Assembly (NCBI GenBank): GCA_021828605.1
Contig: JAJZEG010000070.1
Coordinates: 1 to 9,913 of the forward strand
Reading direction: 5' to 3'
DNA from: Pseudomonadota bacterium
GTDB lineage: Bacteria > Pseudomonadota > Alphaproteobacteria > Acetobacterales > Acetobacteraceae
DNA: 9,913 nucleotides
In this document: piece by piece, positions 1 through 6,985 of the stretch
Numbering within the stretch: the stretch's first letter is position 1
Layout of the letters: every line of letters begins with the position of its first letter
Made by a program: the position numbers and the translations under genes
The notes under the pieces: generated by a model
What the model was told of the DNA's origin: nothing
Database searches by the model: none
The model's input: the letters and a program-made list of their open reading frames with translations, nothing else

Positions 1-2934
1 CGGGCCTTTGAAGTGCCGGTGACCGGCGGATTGGCGACACCCTTGCCGATGCCATGGACCGGGCCGCTGAGCTTTAATCCGCAGGGCACGGTTGTCGCTT
101 ATGACAAATTGGGGCGGTCGTTAAGCTCGTTTCACCGCAAGCATTATTTCGGTGGCCAGGCGGATAATATTTTCACCTATACGTTAGCGACCGGGGCGAG
201 CACGCAAATCACCCATTGGAAGGGTGAGGATGCGTTCCCGATGTGGGTTGGTAACCGACTGTATTTTGCCTCGGATCGGGGCAAGAATGGTGTGCTTAAT
301 TTGTGGGAGCGCAATCTTAAAACTGGGGCGACTCACCAGATTAGCAATTTCCCAACCTATGACGTGAATTTCCCGAGTGCCAGTGCCTCGGGCATTGTGG
401 TGTCGGATGGCGGGCAGCTGTATTTTTATTCGTTCGCAACCCATAAAATGGCGAAGGTGAGCGTGCGGGTGCCGCTGAGTGGTCGGCGGAGTTTGCCCTA
501 TACCTATGCCGCGTCGAAAATGATCCGGGCGGCGGGGTTGGCGCCGAATGGCAAGCTCGCGGTGTTTAGTGCGCGGGGCGCGTTGTTCACCGTGCCAGCG
601 AAATATGGGCATACCACTGATTTGAGCGCCACGGTTGCGAGCAATGATCAGGACCCGGCTTGGTCGCCAAATGGTCGCTCGATTGCGTATATTCGCGATG
701 CCGGGGTGGATAGCCAGCTGATGGTGCGCCGTGCCGATGGCGAGGGTGCGCCGCGCAGCCTGACCAAGAAGGGTAACCTCACCATCACCGGGCCGTTGGT
801 TTGGAGCCCGAATGGTCATTGGTTGACCTATACCGATTCACGCCAGCGTTTGTGGGTGGTGAATGTTAAGTCTGGGGCGAGCCGGAAAATTGCCTCGGAT
901 CGGCAAATGATTATTGGCGCGTTTCAGGATGTCGCTTTTTCGCCGGACAGCCATTGGCTAGCGTTTTCCAAGCATTTGCCGAACCAGCTGCGCGGCCTGT
1001 TCATTGCGAATGTCGCGAGCGGCAAGCTGCATCAGATCAGCCAGGGCAATTTCAGTGATAGCCGTCCGGCCTTTTCCAAGGATGGGAAATATCTGTATTT
1101 TGTGTCGGCGCGGTTGGTTAACCCGGTGTTATCGAGCTACGATTTCAACGCGGCGGGTGTGGTGCCCGATGGGCTCTATGTGACGACGTTGCAGGCCAAG
1201 ACGGCATCGCCGTTTGCGCCGCGCAGCCAGGTTGCGATGAGCAAAAAGGGTAAGGGCAAAAAACACGCTTCCAAGCATGGCAAATCCGCCAAGGGTAAAG
1301 GCAAGGGCAAGACCAAAATCAAGGCGGTGAAAATCGATTTCACCGGGCTGATCAAGCGGGCGGTGCAAGTGCCGGTGCCTGCGGCGAACATTACCCAGGT
1401 GGCGCAAGCCAAGGGTGTGGTGTTTTATGCAACCGTGCCGGTGCCAGTGCTTGGCGGGGCGATCCCGGGCGAGGCCGCGCAGCTTCGGGCATTTAGCCTG
1501 AAGAAGCGCAAAAGCATTACCTTGCTGGCCGGTATTGGCGGTGGGTTTTCGCTCTCGGCGGATGGTTCGACCTTGCTGGTGCAGCAAAAAGGCAAATGGA
1601 TGGTGCTGCCCGCTGCCTATAATCCGCATCCCAAGCCCAAAGCGCTCGATACCAGCCATATGCAGATGCAGGTTGATCCGCGCGCGGAGTGGAATGAGAT
1701 TTATGGCCAAGCCTGGCGGAATGTGCGCGACTATTTCGTTAATCCTGATCTGATCAAGCGGAAATGGGCGGTGATTGGTAAAAACTACCGGGCGTTATTG
1801 CCGCTGGTGCAGGACCGCGAAGATTTGAACTATATCATGGGCAACATGATTGGTTCATTGGGTGAGAGCCATATGTATATTTTCGGCGGGGATGTGGGTT
1901 GGAAATCGCCCGCGCAACCGACGGCGGGCCTGGGGGCTGAGTTTGCCCTCGACCAATCGGCTGGATTATACAAAATCAAGAGGATTTTCCGTGGGGATAA
2001 CACGGTGCCGGGTTATTACGCGCCGCTGGCGCAGCCTGGGCTTAAGGTGAAGCAAGGCGACTATATTATTGCGATCAACGGGCGGAAATTGCGCGCACCC
2101 ACCAGCCCTTATGCGCTGCTGCAAGGCACGCTGGGGCAGACGGTGCGTTTGACCCTGGCTGATGCGCCGAAGGGCAAGCCGTGGTCGATTTTGGTCAAGC
2201 CGGTGGTGAATAGCGAGAAATTGCATTTGCTGCACTGGATTAACGATAATCGGCGCGAGGTGAGCAAGCTCTCGGGTGGGAAGATTGGCTATATTTATCT
2301 AGATGACATGGAGGCCACGGGTCTGCATGAATTCGTTCGGCAATATTATAGCCAGCTGAACAAGCCGGGCCTGATTATTGATGATCGGTGGAATCTGGGC
2401 GGGTTTATTGATACGATTTTGTTCAATCAGCTGACCCAGAAAATGATTTCGGCCGATGTTAATCGTCATGGGTTTGCCTCGCAAAGCCCGAGCGATGCGT
2501 ATTTCGGGCATATGGCCGCGCTGATTAATCATGGTTCGGCCTCGGATGGCGATATTTTCGCCTATCGGTTCCAGAAATATCACCTCGGGCCAACGATTGG
2601 CTCGCGGACCTGGGGCGGCGTGCGCGGCTATGATAATCAGTTCACCTTGCTCGATGGCGGCCAACAGGTTGTTTCGGAAATCGCCATGTATAATCTGGGG
2701 TCGAAATGGACGGTGGAGAATATCGGGGTGGTGCCCTCGATGAAGGTTGCGGTGAACCCTGGCTTGCTCGCGCGCAAGGGGCAGGACACCCAGGTTGAGG
2801 CGGCGGTGAAGGTGCTGATGCAGCAGATTTCGGCCCATAAGCCGGTATTGCCGGCGCCGCCTTCCTGGCATCCGGCATTTCCGATGCAGCCCGCTTATCC
2901 GCCCTGCCCGGTGAAAACCGGCAGCTGCCAATAA
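1..2934 (+). CDS. Tricorn-like S41 family serine protease, 5'-partial
   Basis: The open frame enters from the left edge, so the true start and any signal peptide lie outside; 977 residues are visible (first codon in the window taken as residue 1). Tricorn-type proteases degrade peptides; bacterial relatives are usually thought to be periplasmic or cytosolic. The first ~560 residues form TolB/tricorn beta-propeller repeats, seen as recurring blades such as DPAWSPNGRSIAYI and DVAFSPDSHWLAFS. A lysine-rich linker (about 414-444) separates two propeller parts. A PDZ domain (about 645-736) follows, then the S41 core. Tricorn-type catalytic residues can be matched: Ser623-His624 in GESHMY, nucleophile Ser848 with Asp849 in SASDGD, and Glu906 in VENIGV. 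The C-terminus is Pro/Cys-containing (YPPCPVKTGSCQ). Length and intact catalytic motifs suggest an active enzyme. Probably some 80-120 residues are missing upstream, judged from usual family length. A terminator follows closely. Confidence 0.9.
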   Translation, partial: RAFEVPVTGGLATPLPMPWTGPLSFNPQGTVVAYDKLGRSLSSFHRKHYFGGQADNIFTYTLATGASTQITHWKGEDAFPMWVGNRLYFASDRGKNGVLNLWERNLKTGATHQISNFPTYDVNFPSASASGIVVSDGGQLYFYSFATHKMAKVSVRVPLSGRRSLPYTYAASKMIRAAGLAPNGKLAVFSARGALFTVPAKYGHTTDLSATVASNDQDPAWSPNGRSIAYIRDAGVDSQLMVRRADGEGAPRSLTKKGNLTITGPLVWSPNGHWLTYTDSRQRLWVVNVKSGASRKIASDRQMIIGAFQDVAFSPDSHWLAFSKHLPNQLRGLFIANVASGKLHQISQGNFSDSRPAFSKDGKYLYFVSARLVNPVLSSYDFNAAGVVPDGLYVTTLQAKTASPFAPRSQVAMSKKGKGKKHASKHGKSAKGKGKGKTKIKAVKIDFTGLIKRAVQVPVPAANITQVAQAKGVVFYATVPVPVLGGAIPGEAAQLRAFSLKKRKSITLLAGIGGGFSLSADGSTLLVQQKGKWMVLPAAYNPHPKPKALDTSHMQMQVDPRAEWNEIYGQAWRNVRDYFVNPDLIKRKWAVIGKNYRALLPLVQDREDLNYIMGNMIGSLGESHMYIFGGDVGWKSPAQPTAGLGAEFALDQSAGLYKIKRIFRGDNTVPGYYAPLAQPGLKVKQGDYIIAINGRKLRAPTSPYALLQGTLGQTVRLTLADAPKGKPWSILVKPVVNSEKLHLLHWINDNRREVSKLSGGKIGYIYLDDMEATGLHEFVRQYYSQLNKPGLIIDDRWNLGGFIDTILFNQLTQKMISADVNRHGFASQSPSDAYFGHMAALINHGSASDGDIFAYRFQKYHLGPTIGSRTWGGVRGYDNQFTLLDGGQQVVSEIAMYNLGSKWTVENIGVVPSMKVAVNPGLLARKGQDTQVEAAVKVLMQQISAHKPVLPAPPSWHPAFPMQPAYPPCPVKTGSCQ

Positions 2935-2960
2935 GGTCTAGAAGACGGCTAGGATTGAAG

Positions 2961-2996
2961 CCCCGCGTCATTAATCAATGGCGCGGGGTTTCATTT
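2961..2996 (+). terminator. Rho-independent terminator after the tricorn-like protease gene
   Basis: The arms CCCCGCGTCATT and AATGGCGCGGGG (2961-2972 and 2977-2988) pair over 12 positions with one G-T wobble around a four-base loop. The T-rich stretch TTTCATTT follows directly. It lies 26 bases after the protease stop codon and before the clpP-like gene, so the latter probably has its own promoter in 2997-3056; I could not identify convincing -35/-10 boxes there. Confidence 0.8.
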
Positions 2997-3056
2997 GTGG
3001 ACACGGTTCCCATCTCGACAGGAGCAGTGAGTTCGGCCACATAGAGATGGTGCTTG

Positions 3057-3062
3057 AAGGAG
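3057..3062 (+). promoter_or_regulatory. Shine-Dalgarno site setting the clpP-like start
   Basis: AAGGAG lies six bases upstream of the ATG at 3069. This supports ATG 3069 as the start over the in-frame TTG at 3054, which would sit upstream of, and overlap into, this site. Confidence 0.8.
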
Positions 3063-3068
3063 TTGAGT

Positions 3069-3722
3069 ATGCCCGATCAGATCGATAATCGCATTGTCGC
3101 CGATGAGGATGACGCGCCGGAGCCGACCCCGGAACAGGCGGAAAAATTGGTGGAAGCCGCAGAAAAGGCTTTGGCCGGTGGGCTCGAAGGGCGCTTGTTC
3201 AAGCAGCGCAAGGTGCTGATTTTTGGCGAAATCAACGACAAGGTTGCGCGTGTCGTGACGGCGCAGTTGCTGGCATTGGCCGGGGCTGAGGATGCGCCGA
3301 TTGATGTGTTTGTGAATTCGCCCGGTGGCCATGTTGAGAGTGGTGATACCATTCATGACATGATCCGCTTTGTCAGTGCGGCGTCGCCAGTGCGCATGAT
3401 CGGCACCGGCTGGGTGGCCAGTGCGGGCGCGTTGATTTTTCTGGCGGGCGTGAAAGAGCATCGATATTGCCTGCCCAATACAAGGTTTTTGCTGCATCAG
3501 CCGATGGGTGGGGTGCGTGGTCCGGCGACCGATATTGATATCGAGGCCAAGGAAATCATCAAAATGCGCGCGCGGATTAACCGGATTATCGCACGGGAAA
3601 CCGGGCAGACCCTGGAACAGATTGAGCGCGATACCGACCGCAACCATTGGATGGGCGCCAAAGAGGCCATTGCCTATGGCATGGTGAATAAAATTATCGA
3701 AAACGCAACGGAAATTGGCTGA
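3069..3722 (+). CDS. ClpP-like ATP-dependent protease proteolytic subunit, paralogue type
   Basis: The 217-residue product belongs to the ClpP/crotonase serine peptidase fold, whose members form double-ring barrels fed by a Clp ATPase in the cytoplasm. An acidic, proline-containing N-terminus (about 1-28) replaces the usual ClpP leader. The core begins near RKVLIFGEIND. The nucleophile Ser118 is in GWVASAGAL, where housekeeping ClpP has AASMGA, and His143 is in FLLHQPMGG. At the place of the third triad residue, DTDRDNF in many ClpPs, the sequence reads DTDRNHWM, putting Asn192 where Asp is expected. The VASAGAL version is known from second ClpP copies in alphaproteobacteria, so this is probably not the housekeeping clpP. 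No clpX or clpA is adjacent. It appears monocistronic, between two terminators. The substrate is unknown, and activity is uncertain because of Asn192. Confidence 0.88.
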   Translation: MPDQIDNRIVADEDDAPEPTPEQAEKLVEAAEKALAGGLEGRLFKQRKVLIFGEINDKVARVVTAQLLALAGAEDAPIDVFVNSPGGHVESGDTIHDMIRFVSAASPVRMIGTGWVASAGALIFLAGVKEHRYCLPNTRFLLHQPMGGVRGPATDIDIEAKEIIKMRARINRIIARETGQTLEQIERDTDRNHWMGAKEAIAYGMVNKIIENATEIG

Positions 3723-3736
3723 TTAAGAAAGTGACG

Positions 3737-3767
3737 GCGCCCTGAACGCGGGTTCAGGGCGCTTTTT
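3737..3767 (+). terminator. Strong Rho-independent terminator after the clpP-like gene, at a convergent junction
   Basis: A perfect 11-base-pair stem (GCGCCCTGAAC at 3737-3747 with GTTCAGGGCGC at 3752-3762), loop GCGG, then TTTTT. It begins 14 bases after the clpP-like stop. The 3' arm contains the last codons and stop of the opposing LysR gene. On the minus strand the hairpin is followed only by a mixed CGTCACTTTCTT, so its function as a terminator for the LysR gene is less certain. Confidence 0.9.
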
Positions 3768-4653
3768 CATGCGCAAGCATATTTAGAAGCGCGTTAATCG
3801 CCCGCGAGCGATAATGTTCAGCGTGCTGGACGGTAAAATACCAGCGTTCGGGCAGAGGCACCGGCAAGGCGACCAGTTTGCCGGCGGCGATGGCATCCGC
3901 ACAGACGGATTCTGATAGGATCGTGGCCCCTGCCCCGCCGATCACGGCGGTGAGCACCGAGCCGTTGGCGGGAAGTTCGATCGCGATATCAAGGTCGCCA
4001 TAGCCGACCCCGAGTGCCGCCATCGCTTCGATAAACATTGCCCGCGTGCCCGAGCCGTCCTCGCGCAAGACCCAGCTGCCTGCCGCGAAGTCGGCGGGTT
4101 GCAGCGTATCGCGCTTGGCCCAGGGGTGATCGGGGGCCACGACCATCACCAGCCGGTCCTTGGTCAGTTTTTCGGCGATAATCGGGCCGCTGGGCATTTG
4201 GTCGGCCGGTCCTTCGACAAAGCCCAGTTCGGCGCGGCCTTCGATAATCGCGCAGGCGACCTCGGCGGAATTGCCGATGGAAACCGCGAGGCGCACGCCC
4301 GGATAAAGGCGGCGAAACGCCACCAGTTTGAGCGGCAATAAATGGTTGGCAATTGTTTGGCTTGCCATGATCGACAGGCGGCCCCGCACCAATCCGGCGA
4401 ATTCGCGCATCGCGAGCCCCGCCGCGTCGGCGCGACCCAGAATGGCGCGGGCTTCATCGAGAAAAATCCGGCCCGCTTCGGTGAGCGCGATGCCGCGCCC
4501 GACCCGATGGAATAGCCGCAGGCCGAATTCGCGCTCTAACGCGGCGACCGCTGCCGAGGCGACCGATTGGGTGAGGCCGAGCGCCTCGGCAGCGCGGGTC
4601 ATATGTTCGCGCTCGGCAATCGCTGCGAAAATGCGCAACTGCTCGAGTGTCAT
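3754..4653 (-). CDS. LysR-family transcriptional regulator, YeiE/CysL-like
   Basis: The 299-residue protein has the standard LysR plan: an N-terminal winged helix-turn-helix (about 1-60, recognition region near MTRAAEALGLTQSVASAAV), a linker helix, and a periplasmic-binding-like effector domain (about 91-294). Effector-domain features such as SIMASQTIANHLLP, GFVEGP and LREDGSGTR resemble the YeiE/CysL branch, members of which regulate sulfite or sulfur metabolism genes; the ligand here is unknown. In many genomes such regulators sit beside a yeiH-type membrane exporter gene, but no such gene lies next to this one inside the window. The start ATG is preceded only by a weak purine run (AGAG). 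The 110 bases upstream hold two large inverted repeats, one of which could be an autoregulatory operator. The gene lies downstream of and codirectional with the M32 peptidase, and converges on the clpP-like gene. Confidence 0.9.
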   Translation of the reverse strand: MTLEQLRIFAAIAEREHMTRAAEALGLTQSVASAAVAALEREFGLRLFHRVGRGIALTEAGRIFLDEARAILGRADAAGLAMREFAGLVRGRLSIMASQTIANHLLPLKLVAFRRLYPGVRLAVSIGNSAEVACAIIEGRAELGFVEGPADQMPSGPIIAEKLTKDRLVMVVAPDHPWAKRDTLQPADFAAGSWVLREDGSGTRAMFIEAMAALGVGYGDLDIAIELPANGSVLTAVIGGAGATILSESVCADAIAAGKLVALPVPLPERWYFTVQHAEHYRSRAINALLNMLAHEKAP

Positions 4654-4662
4654 CGCACTCTA

Positions 4663-4719
4663 GATCAATATTGGTTTAGGTTGAATCGAACGATTCGACC
4701 CAAACCAATAAAATTGATC
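4663..4719. repeat. Long imperfect inverted repeat upstream of the LysR gene
   Basis: Arms 4663-4688 and 4691-4719 can pair over 26 positions, with one A-C mismatch (4678/4701), one T-G wobble (4682/4697) and a three-base AAA bulge (4710-4712), around a two-base AA centre. The core reads TTGAATCGAACGATTCGA, flanked by ATTGGTTT/AAACCAAT and outermost GATCAAT/ATTGATC. It starts only 10 bases upstream of the LysR start. It could be an operator, an mRNA leader structure, or part of a dispersed palindromic intergenic element; the length of pairing argues for more than a simple operator. Confidence 0.75.
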
Positions 4720-4730
4720 GCCAAACGAAG

Positions 4731-4768
4731 GCTGGAGCGTGATTGATGACAAGCAATCACGCTCTAGC
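4731..4768 (-). terminator. Hairpin at the end of the M32 peptidase gene, possible terminator or repeat element
   Basis: GCTGGAGCGTGATTG (4731-4745) pairs with CAATCACGCTCTAGC (4754-4768) over 15 positions with one G-T, around an eight-base loop. The peptidase stop codon TAG (4764-4766) lies inside the 3'-flanking arm. The downstream minus-strand sequence (CTTCGTTTGG) has no clean T-run, so termination is possible but not well supported. The GAGCGTGATTG-type arm resembles palindromic intergenic repeats common in alphaproteobacteria. Confidence 0.5.
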
Positions 4769-6269
4769 TGAGATAACGCGCAGTTAAATGCGCCTCGAAA
4801 TCGGCGGGGTCGAGTTTTTTGCCGGTGGCGCGCTGCAATAATTCATTAAAGCCGAACATCGAGCCCTGGCTATGCACATGGGTGCGCAGCCAGCCTAAAA
4901 GCGGCGAGAAATCACCTTGGGCCAAGGCAGCATCGAGCCCGGGCGTGGTACGGCGGGCAGCGGCCATCAATTGGGCGGCGGCCATGGCGCCGAGGGTGTA
5001 GGAGGGAAAATAGCCGAATAATTCGGCATACCAATGAATATCCTGCAAGCAGCCTTGCGCGTCATTGGGCGGGGTGATGCCGAGCAGGTCACGCATGCCC
5101 TGATTCCAGGCGCCGGGCAGGTCGGCGATGGATAAATCCCCGGCGATCAGGGCTTTTTCCAGGCGGAAGCGGAGAATGACATGGGCGGGATAGGTCATTT
5201 CATCGGCTTCGACCCGAATGAAACTCCGCTCCACCCGGCGCAGGCGGGCCGAGAGCCGCTCCGGGGTGAAGTCCTGCGGATCCTGGCCGAAACCGGCGGC
5301 GAGCACCGGCCCGAGATAGCTCAGATACGCATCTGAACGCGCCGCCTGCATTTCGATAATCAGCGATTGGCTCTCATGCACCGCCATGCCTGCGGCAGTG
5401 CCGACCAGTTGCCGCGCCTGGGCGCGGGGCAGGCCTGCCTCATAGAGGGCGTGGCCGGTTTCATGCAGCACGCCCATCAGGGCCGCGCAAAAATCGGTGT
5501 TATCATAGCGGGTGGTGATGCGGATGTCGGTGGGGGTACCACCGCAAAACGGGTGCAGCGAGCGATCGAGCCGGGCGCCGGTGAAATTAAGCCCGGCTTG
5601 AGAAGCGAGCTGGCGGCACAGGGCTTCTTGCGCTGCCTCGGCGAAGGGCGCGGTGCCGGGGGGATGCTGCTCGCGTTTGGACTGCACCGCCTCGGCCTGG
5701 GGCAGCGATTGGCGGAGAAAACTTTCGTAGCGCGCGAAAATCGGGGTGATTTCGGCCGCCGTGATGCCGGGCTGATAATGATCGATCAGCGCGTCATAAG
5801 GCGACAGGCCGGTGGCAGCGCTCAAGGCGGCGGCTTTTTCGCGGCTGAGGGCGAGCAAGGACGACAAAGCGGGCGCGACCATCGAGAAGTCAGACGCGGC
5901 GCGGGCGGCGCGCCAATGTTTTTCGCAGCTCGATGATTGCCGCGCGAGGGCTTCGACGAGGTCGGTCGGCAACACCACCGCTTGCTGATGGGCACGGTGC
6001 ATCAGAGCGAGGTTGCGCGCGGCGATGGCGTCATCGGCGGGGGCCGAGGCGGCGGCGAGATCATCGGCAACCACCGGCTCGATCAGCATAGTGTGCGCAA
6101 GACCGGAGAGCAGCGCGATTTGATCGGCGCGCGCGGCAGCGCCGCCATCCGGCATGACTGCGGATTCGTCCCAGCCGAGCATGGAAATGGCTTCCTCGAC
6201 CACCGCTTTGCGGGCGAAACGGGTGGTAAGGCGGTGATAGGCGCCGGCACTATTGGACATCTCGTTCAT
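4764..6269 (-). CDS. M32 family zinc metallocarboxypeptidase (carboxypeptidase Taq type)
   Basis: The 501-residue protein matches the usual length of M32 carboxypeptidases, cytosolic all-helical enzymes that remove C-terminal amino acids with broad specificity. All the family's signature motifs are visible in order: HPF (239-241), DIRITT (248-253), the zinc site HETGH (269-273) with the third ligand Glu299 in HESQS, IRVEAD (351-356), and GCLQDIHW (406-413). It is therefore expected to be active. Its ATG shares one base with the surf1 stop (TGATG), which indicates translational coupling and membership of the cox operon; a weak GAAAGAG lies upstream. An alternative ATG at codon 4 is possible but loses the overlap. 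A link between this peptidase and oxidase assembly is not established; it may just be a passenger expressed with the operon. The stop codon lies in an inverted repeat. Confidence 0.95.
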   Translation of the reverse strand: MNEMSNSAGAYHRLTTRFARKAVVEEAISMLGWDESAVMPDGGAAARADQIALLSGLAHTMLIEPVVADDLAAASAPADDAIAARNLALMHRAHQQAVVLPTDLVEALARQSSSCEKHWRAARAASDFSMVAPALSSLLALSREKAAALSAATGLSPYDALIDHYQPGITAAEITPIFARYESFLRQSLPQAEAVQSKREQHPPGTAPFAEAAQEALCRQLASQAGLNFTGARLDRSLHPFCGGTPTDIRITTRYDNTDFCAALMGVLHETGHALYEAGLPRAQARQLVGTAAGMAVHESQSLIIEMQAARSDAYLSYLGPVLAAGFGQDPQDFTPERLSARLRRVERSFIRVEADEMTYPAHVILRFRLEKALIAGDLSIADLPGAWNQGMRDLLGITPPNDAQGCLQDIHWYAELFGYFPSYTLGAMAAAQLMAAARRTTPGLDAALAQGDFSPLLGWLRTHVHSQGSMFGFNELLQRATGKKLDPADFEAHLTARYLS

Positions 6270-6982
6270 CAGCGCTCTTTCAGGATTTTTCTTGCATAGA
6301 AAAAGAACTCGAAAGGCACGACGAGCGCAAGGCCAAACCAGGTCAAGAAATATTGTTTCGAGTTATTCGGGGGGTGCGGCAGTGAAGCTGCGGGAATCGG
6401 GCCGCCAGCGAGTGGTTTAGGTCCAAGCGCGATTAAAGCGAAGAGGGCGACTCGGTGCAGGCCAAGCGCGTGGCCGATGATGCGGGCATCGAGGGTGTAG
6501 AAAATTCGCTTTTGCAGGTTGTTTTTGGCGCGGAACATGCCGAGCAATTGTTGGGTTTGCACATAGCCTGACACTTCGGTGGCGCCGGTGGGGAGCGGCA
6601 AATCATGCGGGGTGCGGCCTGGAACCCAGCCGAGATCGACCATCACGATTGCGCCGTCATTGCGCTGGAACGGCATAATCAGTTGGCCGCCTTGCACCGC
6701 GCCTTGCGGGAAGTTTTTGATTTGATCGCCGTACAATGCCGGATGGCCGAACAGCCAATGACCGGAGACCGCGACTTTTTGATACGGGTTGGGATGCGCT
6801 GGCAAGGCGATGGGCGGCGAAATCTGGGCGCGGGTAATTTGCGCCTGGGTGATGAGTTTGTGATGGTAGCGGTGGATTTGCCAAATACCGAGCGCAATGA
6901 AGCCGGCAAAAGCAAGGGCGCTGATCACGCCCATACCCACCAGCCGACGCCATCGCGCGGGCGGCGCGACGGCGTTGCTCAT
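6269..6982 (-). CDS. surf1: SURF1 family cytochrome c oxidase assembly protein
   Basis: SURF1 is an inner-membrane chaperone that helps insert heme a into oxidase subunit I. The 237-residue product shows the family topology: an N-terminal membrane helix (about 14-34) ending in LGIWQIHR, the conserved GxWQxxR motif; a periplasmic domain containing VMVDLGWVPG; and a second membrane helix (about 212-230) beginning in YFLTWFGLALVV. The family's NNHxxYAxTWF motif appears here as NNSKQYFLTWF, so the usually conserved His, implicated in heme a binding in Paracoccus Surf1, is Ser208. His203, five residues earlier, is the nearest possible substitute. The start ATG follows the coxC stop by three bases (TGAACCATG), typical of a coupled operon gene, and the stop overlaps the M32 start. 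Identity is firm from motifs and context. Confidence 0.93.
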   Translation of the reverse strand: MSNAVAPPARWRRLVGMGVISALAFAGFIALGIWQIHRYHHKLITQAQITRAQISPPIALPAHPNPYQKVAVSGHWLFGHPALYGDQIKNFPQGAVQGGQLIMPFQRNDGAIVMVDLGWVPGRTPHDLPLPTGATEVSGYVQTQQLLGMFRAKNNLQKRIFYTLDARIIGHALGLHRVALFALIALGPKPLAGGPIPAASLPHPPNNSKQYFLTWFGLALVVPFEFFFYARKILKER

Positions 6983-6985
6983 GGT

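Noticed and set aside
3010..3050. CCATCTC (3010-3016) and GAGATGG (3044-3050) could form a 7-base-pair stem in the leader of the clpP-like gene.
   Set aside because: Short stem with a 27-base loop and no further structure; likely chance, and no riboswitch core was recognised.
4654..4720. Possible sigma-70 promoter for the LysR gene (TTCAAC, 17-base spacing, TAGAGT on the minus strand).
   Set aside because: Poor matches, and it would place the transcription start at or beyond the ATG.
5367..6299. Long plus-strand open frames opposite the M32 peptidase gene.
   Set aside because: Gly/Arg-rich composition typical of antisense frames in GC-rich genes; the minus-strand M32 motifs are complete.
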